NCBI RefSeq assembly: GCF_943193045.1
Contig: NZ_CALPCN010000002.1
Span: 186,001 to 250,000, forward strand
Length of the DNA: 64,000 nt
Source of the DNA: Pumilibacter muris
Lineage (GTDB): Bacteria; Bacillota; Clostridia; Christensenellales; Pumilibacteraceae
Reading direction: 5' to 3'
Part shown: positions 1-8,500 of the stretch, in pieces
How positions within the stretch are numbered: the stretch's first letter is position 1
Layout: each line of letters starts with the position of its first letter
The notes under the pieces: generated by a model
Told to the model about the DNA's origin: nothing
Databases searched by the model: none
Seen by the model: the letters and a program-made list of their open reading frames with translations, nothing else
Position numbers and translations under genes: made by a program

Positions 1-1
1 G

Positions 2-1180
2 GTAGAGTGCGTGGAACATCCCGAGTGGAGAGAGCTTCCGCTCGCGGTGGCGGGAAATCCCGACAAGCGGCACGGAGTTATTTTAGCTAAAAACGAACTC
101 GCAAAGAAAAAAGGAATAAAAACGGGCGACACGATTTGGCAGGCGCTTCAAAAAGAACCCGCTCTAAAATGCGTGCCGCCGCACTTTTCGGAATACATGC
201 GCTATTCCCGCCTCGCGTTCGAAGTATACACCCGCTTTACAAGCCAAGTTGAGCCGTTCGGACCCGACGAGTGTTGGTTAGACGTTACCGCATCCACTAA
301 AATATTCGGAACGGGCAAAAACATTGCCGACAGCGTGCGCGAAGCGATTAAGCGCGAAACGGGTCTTACGTGCAGCGCGGGCGTTAGCTTTAACAAAGTT
401 TTCGCTAAAATGGCAAGCGACTTAAAAAAGCCCGACGCGACAACGGTTGTAACCCGCGTGACTTATAAAAAGATTTTGTGGCCTTTGCCGGTGTCGGATA
501 TGCTTATGGTGGGAAAACGAACGGCGGAAAAACTCGGAAAATTAAATATTTTCACAGTGGGCGACCTCGCCGCCGCCGACGTAAAACTGCTTAAATCGCA
601 TTTCGGAATAGTGGGCGAAAAACTGCACGGGTACGCCAACGGCAACGACGACGAGCCCGTGCGCGAATACGTTGCAAATCGGGAAGAAAAATCTATGGGG
701 CACGGCATGACCGCAACGCGCGACCTCGTTTGCTATGCCGACGCCGAAGCGCTAATAACTTATCTTGCCGACAAAGTGGCGCACAGATTGAGAAAGGCTT
801 CGCTAAGGGGAAGCGGCGTTGCTTTGGGGCTAAGAAGCTACGATTTAAAACACCTTACTCGCCAAAAACCGCTTAGCTCCGCAACGTGTTCGAGCGCCGA
901 CATTCGCGCCGCCGCGTTCGAACTGTTGCACTCTAATTGGCACGAAGACGTCGCGCTGCGAACAATCACCGTAAGCGTATTCGACTTAACTTCGGTAGAC
1001 GCCGTTCAGATGGGAATGTTCGACGAACAAAAATCGTTGAAAAGCGAAAATCTCGAAAAAGCAATAGACGCAATCCGCAAAAAATACGGCGAGGACGCCA
1101 TTTATCGCGCGGGTATTCCCGGCGCCGACTTTATATACGACAAGAACGACGACGAGGACTTTTTGCCGTTTAAAAGATGA
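2..1180 (+). CDS. dinB: DNA polymerase IV (Y-family), 5' end beyond the window
   Basis: Error-prone Y-family polymerase that copies damaged templates. The reading frame is open to the left edge and its first residues (VECVEHPEW) already match the interior of DinB, so the true start and the first metal-binding Asp lie outside; a GTG at 11 is not the start. The palm acidic motif DECWLDVT, the segment SFNKVFAKMASDLKKPDATT, helix-hairpin-helix and little-finger regions are visible. QMGMF near the C-terminus resembles a sliding-clamp binding motif (inference). It converges with the next gene across a shared terminator. Confidence 0.95.
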   Translation, partial: VECVEHPEWRELPLAVAGNPDKRHGVILAKNELAKKKGIKTGDTIWQALQKEPALKCVPPHFSEYMRYSRLAFEVYTRFTSQVEPFGPDECWLDVTASTKIFGTGKNIADSVREAIKRETGLTCSAGVSFNKVFAKMASDLKKPDATTVVTRVTYKKILWPLPVSDMLMVGKRTAEKLGKLNIFTVGDLAAADVKLLKSHFGIVGEKLHGYANGNDDEPVREYVANREEKSMGHGMTATRDLVCYADAEALITYLADKVAHRLRKASLRGSGVALGLRSYDLKHLTRQKPLSSATCSSADIRAAAFELLHSNWHEDVALRTITVSVFDLTSVDAVQMGMFDEQKSLKSENLEKAIDAIRKKYGEDAIYRAGIPGADFIYDKNDDEDFLPFKR

Positions 1181-1188
1181 ACGCAAAC

Positions 1189-1220
1189 AAAAAACGCGAC
1201 TTAAAACAGTCGCGTTTTTA
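1189..1220. terminator. Bidirectional terminator between dinB and the CvpA gene
   Basis: Inverted repeat AAAAACGCGAC / GTCGCGTTTTT (1190-1200 and 1209-1219) with an 8-base loop. A-runs and T-runs on the two flanks let it work for both convergent genes. Confidence 0.85.
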
Positions 1221-1238
1221 ATTTGCTAAATATAGTTT

Positions 1239-2360
1239 TTACAGAGCGAACACAAGTCTTGCGGGAAGAACGGGTTCGTTTTCGGGAACAGGCGGTTTTT
1301 CTTCGCCGCCGTTTTCAATTTCGGCGGGAGGAGTTACTCCCGGTTTTGTGAAGAACTGTTCCCACATATAAATCCATCCGTCGCCTAAAATAACGGTGTC
1401 TTCGTCTCCGTCCGAAAAGCTGAGCGTAACGTTTTCGCCGCCGACCGTATAGTTTCCGTGTTGTTCTCTCGCGTCGGGCACTCCGTCAACGTAAGTTTTC
1501 AAACTGAAAGTTCCGTCGGCTTTAAGTTCGAGCTTATAAGTGAGTTCGTCATTGTTGCTCATCTCGGTGAAGCTGTATTCGCCCACATACGGCTTTTCTT
1601 CCGTTTCACCGTTATTTCCGCCGTTGTTTTCGTTGTCGCCGTCGGTGTTTTCGTTGCCGCGCGCCCAAATTCTGAGCAAAGTTTCAAGCCTGTTCTTTCC
1701 GCCCGAAATCACGCTGTCGGTTGCTCGGGAAATTTGTTTATACAGCGGTGCGCCTATAACGCTTTTATCGAGCTGCTCGCGCACAGGCGCCATAAAGCCG
1801 ACGCCCATAAGAAAAGTCATGAGAACCATAATAACGCACACAAAGCCCACGCCTTTAACCGCTCCGATTACCAAACCGAACAGACGGTTGGCGGCTCCCG
1901 TAAGCTTATCTTTCGTCATTGCGTTGGCGAACATTGTAAACAGCAACAACAGAAAACGTATAACGATAAAAATCCCCAAACATACGATTACGCTGAACAC
2001 GCCGTTCGCAAGCATTAAAGCAACGTTTGTGTTCACGTCGCCGTTGCCGCTCGCAGCAACGTCGGTGGCAACGCTTATAAGCGATTTTAAGAGCTTGCTC
2101 CAAAAGCCGCTCGAAAGGTCGGGCAAACTGCGGTATATCCAGCTATAAAGCGACCACCCGCTTCCGTCGCCAACAACAAAGTTCTTCACCTTTTCGGCGT
2201 CTAACAGAGCGCCCACTATCGGCTTTGTGATAAAAAACGCTATAATAAACGACACGAGCCAGCCGAACAACGAAATTACCGACTTAAAGAACCCGCGCCA
2301 TAAACCTAATAAAGCGCCGAGCACCACTATACCTATTATTGCCAAATCGAGCCACGACAT
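1239..2360 (-). CDS. CvpA-family membrane protein with extracytoplasmic C-terminal domain
   Basis: The N-terminal about 210 residues are CvpA-like (colicin V production family): MSWLDLAIIGIVV, then hydrophobic segments near residues 4-21, 26-48, 115-140 and 160-185. A low-complexity linker rich in Asn, Gly and Glu (about 235-255) leads to a tail of about 115 residues. That tail has alternating beta-like text (YVGEYSFTEM, GTFSLKTYVDGV, GNYTVGGENVTLSFSDGD), like small lipocalin-type bacterial domains. CvpA proteins are usually 160-250 residues, so the tail is an addition. The start has a GGAGG site 10 bases upstream. Function is not known beyond the family; it is divergent from yyaC. Confidence 0.8.
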   Translation of the reverse strand: MSWLDLAIIGIVVLGALLGLWRGFFKSVISLFGWLVSFIIAFFITKPIVGALLDAEKVKNFVVGDGSGWSLYSWIYRSLPDLSSGFWSKLLKSLISVATDVAASGNGDVNTNVALMLANGVFSVIVCLGIFIVIRFLLLLFTMFANAMTKDKLTGAANRLFGLVIGAVKGVGFVCVIMVLMTFLMGVGFMAPVREQLDKSVIGAPLYKQISRATDSVISGGKNRLETLLRIWARGNENTDGDNENNGGNNGETEEKPYVGEYSFTEMSNNDELTYKLELKADGTFSLKTYVDGVPDAREQHGNYTVGGENVTLSFSDGDEDTVILGDGWIYMWEQFFTKPGVTPPAEIENGGEEKPPVPENEPVLPARLVFAL

Positions 2361-2472
2361 AAAAAGGCAACCTCCCGCCGCAAAAGCGGCACTGAACTTT
2401 AAAAATAAATATTGCCTTATTTTCGTTTTTTAAACGTATAAAGGCTTCGTATACGGGCAACAATCCACCCGT

Positions 2473-3021
2473 ATGAGAAAAGAAAACGTTAAACCTATTA
2501 GCCCCAACCGAACCGCCGCCGACTTATGCGACGCGCTCGGCTCTCTGCGCCGTCCGCCCGTTGTGCTGTGCATAGGTTCCGACCGCGTTACGGGCGACTG
2601 CATAGGTCCGCTTGTTGGACACATGCTTTCTTCCCGACTTCACGACTGCGCAGTGCTCGGCACCCTTAAAGAGCCTATAACCGCCCTCAACCTTGCCGAC
2701 GCCGTTCTAACCATTAAGCGCTCTTACGCGGGTCGCAAAATTATAGCGGTGGATTCTTGCGTGGGCGAAATAGACGAACTCGGCACCGTGCGAGTTAAAA
2801 AAGGAAGTTTGCGTCCGGGCCTTGCCTGCGGAAAGTCGCTACCTAAGGTGGGCGACGTGAGCATTACCGCAACCGTTACAACGGGAAGTTCCGACAACTT
2901 ATATTCGGTTAGGCTCGGGCTCGTTTACGCCCTCGCCGCCGAAATTGCCGACGCTCTCGCGCTTGCAATCGAAGCTTCGGTGCGCAAACCTTCTTCACGC
3001 TCTTGCGTTTCACTAATATAA
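2473..3021 (+). CDS. yyaC: YyaC-type spore protease family protein (DUF1256)
   Basis: Homologue of the YyaC family, related to the germination protease GPR and the hydrogenase-maturation protease fold. CIGSDRVTGDCIGP (about residues 33-46) and VDSCVGEIDELG (about 93-104) are the family signatures, with D37 and D94 as likely active-site acids by analogy. At 182 residues it has normal size. It is the only gene in the window that points directly to sporulation. No strong Shine-Dalgarno is visible before this ATG, so the exact start is uncertain. It is divergent from the CvpA gene. Confidence 0.85.
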   Translation: MRKENVKPISPNRTAADLCDALGSLRRPPVVLCIGSDRVTGDCIGPLVGHMLSSRLHDCAVLGTLKEPITALNLADAVLTIKRSYAGRKIIAVDSCVGEIDELGTVRVKKGSLRPGLACGKSLPKVGDVSITATVTTGSSDNLYSVRLGLVYALAAEIADALALAIEASVRKPSSRSCVSLI

Positions 3022-3067
3022 TAAAATACCGTCATTTTAAGGCAATTAGCATAAGATTAAAATTGTA

Positions 3068-3865
3068 TTAAATTTTTCGGCAACGGCTTTTAACAGCGTC
3101 GCCGAACTCGCCTATGTCGTTAAAAACGTAGTCGGGCGCTCGTCGGTATTTTTCCGCGTCGGCTTTCGTTGCGTCGCCCGTAAGCACCAAAACGCTCGTC
3201 ATTCCTCCACGCATTGCGAATTCCATATCGGTGGAAAGTCTGTCGCCCACCATTGCGCAATATTTCGCCTCCGTTCCGCACGCTTTAACGGCGCCCGCGA
3301 GCATAGGTTCGTAAGGCTTGCCGCACACGGCAAGCGGTTTTTTGCCCGTCGCCGTTTGTATTAAAGAAATGAAAGCGCCAGCATCGGGAATTATTCCGCC
3401 CTCAACGGGGCAAAACGGGTCGGCGTGGGTAGCCACATACGGCACGCCGTTGCGAATAGCGGTACACAGCGCGGAAAGGTCGTTAAAATTCAAATCGGTT
3501 TTAAAGCCAAGCAAGATTAGCTCGGGCTCTTTTTCGCACACGTTCACGCCGCCGTCTCTCGCCTCTTGCACGAGGTCGGTTGTGCCGAAAACATAAACGC
3601 GCGCCCCTTTCATGTTCGCGTTTATGTAGTCGATTGCCGCAGTCGCGGAAGTATATACGTCGTAAACCGAAGCGGGAATGGAAAGCCGCGCGAGCTTTTC
3701 AACGTATTTTTCTCGCGACACCGACGCATTGTTAGTTAAATACATAACCTTGCCGCGCGCACGAAGAAAATCGAGAGTTTCTTTGGCACGGGGCAACAAA
3801 GTGTCGGATAGCCAAACAGTTCCGTCGAGGTCGAACATAAAACATTGCACACATTCCAAATTCAT
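3068..3865 (-). CDS. HAD-superfamily subfamily IIA sugar-phosphate phosphatase (NagD-like)
   Basis: Predicted cytosolic phosphatase. The nucleophile motif FDLDGT (D12, D14) is followed by the subfamily IIA signature LTNNAS near residues 42-47. The lysine motif is CGKP near 181-184 and the acidic motif GDRLSTD at 207-213. Length (265 residues) is typical. A GGAG site lies 8 bases before the ATG. The substrate cannot be told from sequence: relatives act on nucleoside monophosphates, p-nitrophenyl phosphate or glycolytic side products. Confidence 0.88.
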   Translation of the reverse strand: MNLECVQCFMFDLDGTVWLSDTLLPRAKETLDFLRARGKVMYLTNNASVSREKYVEKLARLSIPASVYDVYTSATAAIDYINANMKGARVYVFGTTDLVQEARDGGVNVCEKEPELILLGFKTDLNFNDLSALCTAIRNGVPYVATHADPFCPVEGGIIPDAGAFISLIQTATGKKPLAVCGKPYEPMLAGAVKACGTEAKYCAMVGDRLSTDMEFAMRGGMTSVLVLTGDATKADAEKYRRAPDYVFNDIGEFGDAVKSRCRKI

Positions 3866-4001
3866 TCGTTTTTCTCCGTTTTTCTTCTGTTTTCTTCGTT
3901 TTTCCGCTTTTTGCTTTTTAATTATACTATTTTCAACAATTTTATATTTTTATTTTCCATTGTTTCGGTTTTTATTCTCTTTTATGCCTTTATCTTTGTT
4001 T

Positions 4002-5255
4002 TTATAAATATCTTTCCAAAAGTCCGAATTCACGCATAAGAGTTAGGGCGCTGCCGCGCACGGGATACAAGTCGGGCGCGAGCGCGATAACCGTTTTAAC
4101 GTCGGACGCGTCTATAACGCTTGTAAGCCCGTAACCATCGTCCGGATACATACGCTTAAAACGACGTTTCGCGTCGGCAAACACGCGCGCCGATTCTTCG
4201 GCAATTTCGCAAAGTTCTTCGCCGTATTCGTGCACTCGATATGCCGCAAGCCCCACGTTTTTCATTCTGCCTACGGCAAGCTTAGCCGACGCAAGCTCGT
4301 CTATTCCGAAATACTCGCTTATTCTCTCCGCTCTTAGGTTATTGTCGGGCGGAGGAGTGAAAGCTCGCGGCATACGCGCAAATTCCCGATATACGTTTGA
4401 TAGCACCGCGCCGAAAACGTACGCAAATTCTCCGCGCGTAAGCCTGCGCCTTTCTTCGCGCCTGAAAAGAGAGCTTGCCGCCCGAGCGCACTCGTCGGCG
4501 GCGCCGCGCACCCAACAACCGCCGTCGGCTTGCGCCAAAAGCGACAGCTTTAAAGCTATTTCGGCAAGAGCGAACGGCAAATCCGCGCCGGCGCGTTCTT
4601 TTCGCGCCGCAACGTCGAGCGCGGCATAAAGCAGGTCGAACGCCGCTTCCCTCACAACCGCGCAACGCGTTTTTCCCGTCGCGCGAGCGTAAGCCTCGCG
4701 GTCGAACAGCCCCGCCGCAACCGCGCAAATTCCGCCGAACGCCGACGGCAAATTATGCGAGCCGTAAAGCTTATCGCGCGCAAGCGCCGCGCCTACGGGA
4801 ACGGCTCCCTCTTTCAGCACAAGCACGTCGCCGTCCCAAAGTTCGCAATAACCGTCGAGAACGGTAACGGCGTCGGGCGAACAAACGCACACAAAAACGG
4901 GCAATCCACGCAATTTTCCGTAACGTTTGGCGCAATCGGCTTCGCGCTCGCCGCCGTAGGCTATAAACAGCCTCACCTCGTCGCCCACATCTTCTATCCT
5001 TAATTTACGCTCGTCGGTTTCGGATAGTATAAACCTTGTTGCCACCCCTTGCCTTCTGAGCGCGCGCATAAAATCGCGGGTAAAATCTTCGCTTTCGGCA
5101 ATTACCGCCGCCACCGAGCCTTTGGGCAACATGCCCGCAATTTCGGCGATTCCGTCGCCCTCCGCCACCCGCGTTATAAGCGAATGTCCGCCGCATTCGC
5201 ATTCTACGCTTTTTTCAAACGGAAAAGCTTTCGTCGCAAAATCCTCTGTTCTCAT
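4002..5255 (-). CDS. Diverged iron-alcohol-dehydrogenase / glycerol-1-phosphate-dehydrogenase fold protein
   Basis: 417 residues with the layout of the dehydroquinate-synthase-like superfamily. FIAYGGEREADCAKRYGKL (about 110-128) sits where G1P dehydrogenases carry a glycine-rich NAD-binding GGG-x-DxxK segment, followed by a PVFVCVCSPDA stretch in place of the usual PTAPS. LPSAFGGICAVAAGLF also matches the family layout. The metal-binding region that normally reads GSEHxxxH appears as GAADECARAA, with the histidine missing, so the protein is probably not a normal metal-dependent dehydrogenase. GGAGG precedes the ATG. The fold call is a judgement from pattern; function unknown. Confidence 0.55.
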   Translation of the reverse strand: MRTEDFATKAFPFEKSVECECGGHSLITRVAEGDGIAEIAGMLPKGSVAAVIAESEDFTRDFMRALRRQGVATRFILSETDERKLRIEDVGDEVRLFIAYGGEREADCAKRYGKLRGLPVFVCVCSPDAVTVLDGYCELWDGDVLVLKEGAVPVGAALARDKLYGSHNLPSAFGGICAVAAGLFDREAYARATGKTRCAVVREAAFDLLYAALDVAARKERAGADLPFALAEIALKLSLLAQADGGCWVRGAADECARAASSLFRREERRRLTRGEFAYVFGAVLSNVYREFARMPRAFTPPPDNNLRAERISEYFGIDELASAKLAVGRMKNVGLAAYRVHEYGEELCEIAEESARVFADAKRRFKRMYPDDGYGLTSVIDASDVKTVIALAPDLYPVRGSALTLMREFGLLERYL

Positions 5256-5362
5256 TTACTGCCGTCCTCCGAAAAGAACAGTATAGCACGGCTTCGCTGT
5301 GTGCAAAATGCGAAATAATGCCGAAAAGCGTCGGATTTTTTCGCCGCGATTTAAGCGCGTTT

Positions 5363-6391
5363 TTACATGCGTTTAAGCGCCGAAATCAACTTTTCCGCTT
5401 CTTCGTCGGTCCCGACCGTAATTCTAAGTTTGTCGCGCAAACGCGGCGCGTCGAAAAAGCGTACCAAAACGCCGTTCTCTTTCAAATACTCGTAAACGCG
5501 ACCGCCGTTTCCGTCGGGCGTTGTCGCAAGCACGAAATTAGCGCTCGAATTTAAGCAAGCATATCCCATTTCTTTAAGACGCGCAATAAGTTTGCCCCGC
5601 GTTCCTATAACCTTTTTTACGGTGCTCTTATGATATTCTTCGTCGCGGATTGCCGCGAGCGCCGCCGTCTGCGTGAGCGCGTTCACAGAATAACTGTTGA
5701 ATCCGTTTTTAACGCGATTTATTCCCTCTATGTTTTCGGCGCTTGCCACCGCGTAGCCGCAACGCATTCCCGCAAGTCCGTAACTTTTGGAAAAAGTTTT
5801 AACCGTTACGGCGTTGGCGCTTTTTGCCGCCGATTTTGCCAAACTCTCCTTTCCCGAAAAGTCTATATACGCTTCGTCGATAATAACGGGAAAATTTTTA
5901 TTCGCGTATTCCGACACATCCTCCCAAATTCCCGTAGGGGCGTTAGGGTTTGCAAACACAGCTCCGCCGCAATCCGCATAACCTTGCCTGTTCAGTATAT
6001 AATTGTCGGTAAGCGGCACTTTTTCGTAAGGCAATCCGAAAAGCTCGCAATAAACGGGGTAAAAGCTGTATGTCACGTCGGCAAATTTTACGGGCGCGTC
6101 TTTATTAAAGAGCGCCAAAAAAGCAAATCCGAGCACTTCGTCGCTTCCGTTACCCACAAAAACGTTTTCCCTTTCAACTCCTTCTTTTTTCGCTATCGCG
6201 TCGCGGAGCGCGGTGCAGTCGGGGTCGGGATACAATTTTAAACGCGCCGCGTCGAAAGCCGCGATTGCTTTCGCCACCTCAGGCGACGGCGAATACGGAT
6301 TTTCGTTAGTGTTCAGTTTAACGTAGCTTTTGTCGTGCGGTTGTTCTCCCGCAACATAAGGCACAAGTTTTTTCGCAAGCTCGGAAATCAC
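5363..6391 (-). CDS. hisC: Histidinol-phosphate aminotransferase-like enzyme (class I/II aminotransferase)
   Basis: PLP-dependent aminotransferase with close HisC resemblance throughout: LNTNENPY near residue 26, VFVGNGSDEVL near 77, ANPNAPTG near 147, VIIDEAYIDF near 169. The PLP lysine K202 lies in FSKSYGLAGMRCGY, and LRITVGT near the C-terminus supplies the carboxylate-binding Arg. It starts with GTG after a GGGAG site. No other his gene is near, so it may serve histidine, or aromatic amino-acid or cobamide side pathways, as isolated HisC homologues do. Confidence 0.88.
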   Translation of the reverse strand: MISELAKKLVPYVAGEQPHDKSYVKLNTNENPYSPSPEVAKAIAAFDAARLKLYPDPDCTALRDAIAKKEGVERENVFVGNGSDEVLGFAFLALFNKDAPVKFADVTYSFYPVYCELFGLPYEKVPLTDNYILNRQGYADCGGAVFANPNAPTGIWEDVSEYANKNFPVIIDEAYIDFSGKESLAKSAAKSANAVTVKTFSKSYGLAGMRCGYAVASAENIEGINRVKNGFNSYSVNALTQTAALAAIRDEEYHKSTVKKVIGTRGKLIARLKEMGYACLNSSANFVLATTPDGNGGRVYEYLKENGVLVRFFDAPRLRDKLRITVGTDEEAEKLISALKRM

Positions 6392-6415
6392 TTTTTATTT
6401 CTCCCTGTTTAAACG

Positions 6416-6446
6416 AAACGCAGTCGAAAAAACACTCGACTGCGTA
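6416..6446 (-). terminator. Terminator-like hairpin downstream of the foldase gene
   Basis: Inverted repeat CGCAGTCGA / TCGACTGCG (6419-6427 and 6436-6444), lying between the foldase stop and the hisC start. The T-tract on the minus strand is interrupted (TTTCGTTT), so strength is uncertain. Confidence 0.55.
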
Positions 6447-6521
6447 AGTTATTTCGCATAGTTCCGCGAAAGTAAATTCTTTATATTCGGTATTTTGGTT
6501 GAAGCGCAGTCCGCCGCACCG

Positions 6522-8399
6522 TTAGTCTTCGTATAAGCTCTTGTAACGCTTTTCGTAAGTTTTAACAGTGCCGGGCTTTTCTCTGTAATAAGTTATACGT
6601 TCGTTTTGCCACGACGTGAAAGCGTTGTTCTCTTTGGTGGAGCGAATAACTTCGGCAAACGACTCGCGCACAGTTTTATACGCGCCGGGCGTAAGGTAAT
6701 CGTTGAGCGTGCGTATCGTTCCGGGAACCACCGCTTGCGAGAAATACATAATATGCACGCCGTAGTCGGTAACAACGATTTCGGGCAATACCTCACCCAC
6801 CTTGTGTTCGTCGTAAAGTTTTATCGCGCCGTCGTAGAACTCTTCCATATAGCCGGAATGCCCTTCGTCGTCGTTGCGTTTAACGGCATACGCCTTTCCG
6901 TAGCCGAACGCGCCCGTATCGGTGTTATACTTATAGGTCAACTCGTCGAACTTACGTTCAGCCTCTTTGGGATTGCTTGCAACAAGCGCCATAGCTCCGT
7001 ATATTTCGTCGAACACTTCGTTTACGGTTTTAGGATTACTCAAATCGTTTTCGCCGTTCACATGGGCGTATACAACGGTTTCGTTCACCATTTGGGTGTC
7101 GCGCATAATCCTGTAATCTTTGCCGGCATTCTTAGGGTCGTTCTTATAAGCGGTAAGCGCGGCAGTCTGCTTTTCGGAGAACGGAAGCAAAATATGCTTA
7201 ACGTAAAAATAACTGTCGTCGCGCATATAAAGCATAGTTGTGTTGCCTTCCGACAAAGCGGTTTGATACGCGCTTTGGTCGTTTGTGAAAGTTTCAACCT
7301 GATAAGTAAGCTGTTTCGTATACGCGTCTACAACTTCCTCGTCGGTAACTTCAACGTCACCCACAATATAATCGCGCAATTTGTTTATAAGAATGCTTTG
7401 ATGAGCCGATTCGCCAACAAGGTATTCCATAATATAAGTTTCGCCGAGCATGGGATAAACGTATTCGGCGCCCTTGTTGCCGATAACGTCGTTGATTTTT
7501 TTCAAATCGTCGGCAAACTTCTTCTTGTCTTCCTTTGTGGCTTTAATATCGGAATCGGCAAGTTCTTTAATTAAAGAAACGAAACGACGCACAGCCTCGC
7601 GGTCTAAGCTCTTTTGCTCTTCGGTGCCACGCGTTCCCGGCCACTTGCTTTCGTCCTTCTTTAACTCTTCGTACCAGTTTTTATAAACGGGAACCATAAC
7701 GTCAACCATAATAGGTTTCGTAAGGTCGTCCACCTCGTTGCCGTCTTCGTCTTTTTTCTTTTCGTACATGGGGTAGCCGTTGGAATCCACAGCTTGCTCC
7801 TGCACTACGTTTCCGTCCTTGTCTTTTTTAACGGTATATTGAATGTTGCCGAATTTATCGAGCTCGTAGTCCGACTTGTCGTCCTCGTCTTTTTCCGTTT
7901 CGGGCACGGGGTAAGTCGTGGAAGAACTCTCCTCTTCGTCGTCGCTCGGAGCGGACTCGTCGTAGTCGCCGAGAATTTCTTTGCGAATAGTTTGAAGCTG
8001 ACTGTCAACAGTTGAATAAATGTTACGTATTTGCTCGTTGGTGTCTTTCTGCGTCCATTCTATAAGCCCTTGCTTTTCTATCCTGTCGGCTTCTATTAGC
8101 AACAGCTCGCGCGTTATAAGTTCGTCGAGCAAACGCTCGGCGGCTTGTTTTAACGACAAATTGTAATTCGTCATATATTGCTGAGCGTAAGTGTTCATAG
8201 AACGGATAAGGTCGCTCTTGTAAATATATTTGGTTTCGCTCGTGTATTTTACGCCGTTCGACGTGTCTTCTATCGAATTTATAACGGCAATTACCTGACG
8301 GGCGTCTTTATCGTCGTTATGCTCTATAAGCGAGCACCCCGCGAACAAGGAACAGCTCATCAGTATGCCGAGAATCAACGCTACAACTCTTTTTCGCAT
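6522..8399 (-). CDS. PrsA/SurA-like foldase lipoprotein with parvulin (PPIC) domain
   Basis: Membrane-anchored extracytoplasmic chaperone and probable peptidyl-prolyl isomerase. The start at 8399 (MRKRVVALILG) is chosen because GGAGGG lies 12 bases upstream and it opens a lipoprotein signal with lipobox LFAGC; an in-frame upstream ATG lacks both. A SurA-N-like helical region follows (about 30-110). Then comes an acidic Asp/Glu/Ser/Lys-rich insert (about 130-215) that ordinary PrsA lacks. The parvulin part shows KHILLPF and, later, GAFGYGKA and TDYGVHIMYFS. It lies downstream of mfd. At 625 residues it is about twice the usual PrsA length. Confidence 0.85.
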   Translation of the reverse strand: MRKRVVALILGILMSCSLFAGCSLIEHNDDKDARQVIAVINSIEDTSNGVKYTSETKYIYKSDLIRSMNTYAQQYMTNYNLSLKQAAERLLDELITRELLLIEADRIEKQGLIEWTQKDTNEQIRNIYSTVDSQLQTIRKEILGDYDESAPSDDEEESSSTTYPVPETEKDEDDKSDYELDKFGNIQYTVKKDKDGNVVQEQAVDSNGYPMYEKKKDEDGNEVDDLTKPIMVDVMVPVYKNWYEELKKDESKWPGTRGTEEQKSLDREAVRRFVSLIKELADSDIKATKEDKKKFADDLKKINDVIGNKGAEYVYPMLGETYIMEYLVGESAHQSILINKLRDYIVGDVEVTDEEVVDAYTKQLTYQVETFTNDQSAYQTALSEGNTTMLYMRDDSYFYVKHILLPFSEKQTAALTAYKNDPKNAGKDYRIMRDTQMVNETVVYAHVNGENDLSNPKTVNEVFDEIYGAMALVASNPKEAERKFDELTYKYNTDTGAFGYGKAYAVKRNDDEGHSGYMEEFYDGAIKLYDEHKVGEVLPEIVVTDYGVHIMYFSQAVVPGTIRTLNDYLTPGAYKTVRESFAEVIRSTKENNAFTSWQNERITYYREKPGTVKTYEKRYKSLYED

Positions 8400-8500
8400 A
8401 TATATGTTAAACCCTCCGAGTGAGTCGAAAAAATTATGACACTTTTCGAGTATCAACTCTAATTATACAGGAAACGTCGGGAAAAATCAATTAAATAAGC

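Noticed and set aside
4002-5255. Functional glycerol-1-phosphate dehydrogenase (archaeal-type lipid synthesis)
   Set aside because: Metal-binding histidine motif is missing, so the enzyme call is not supported.
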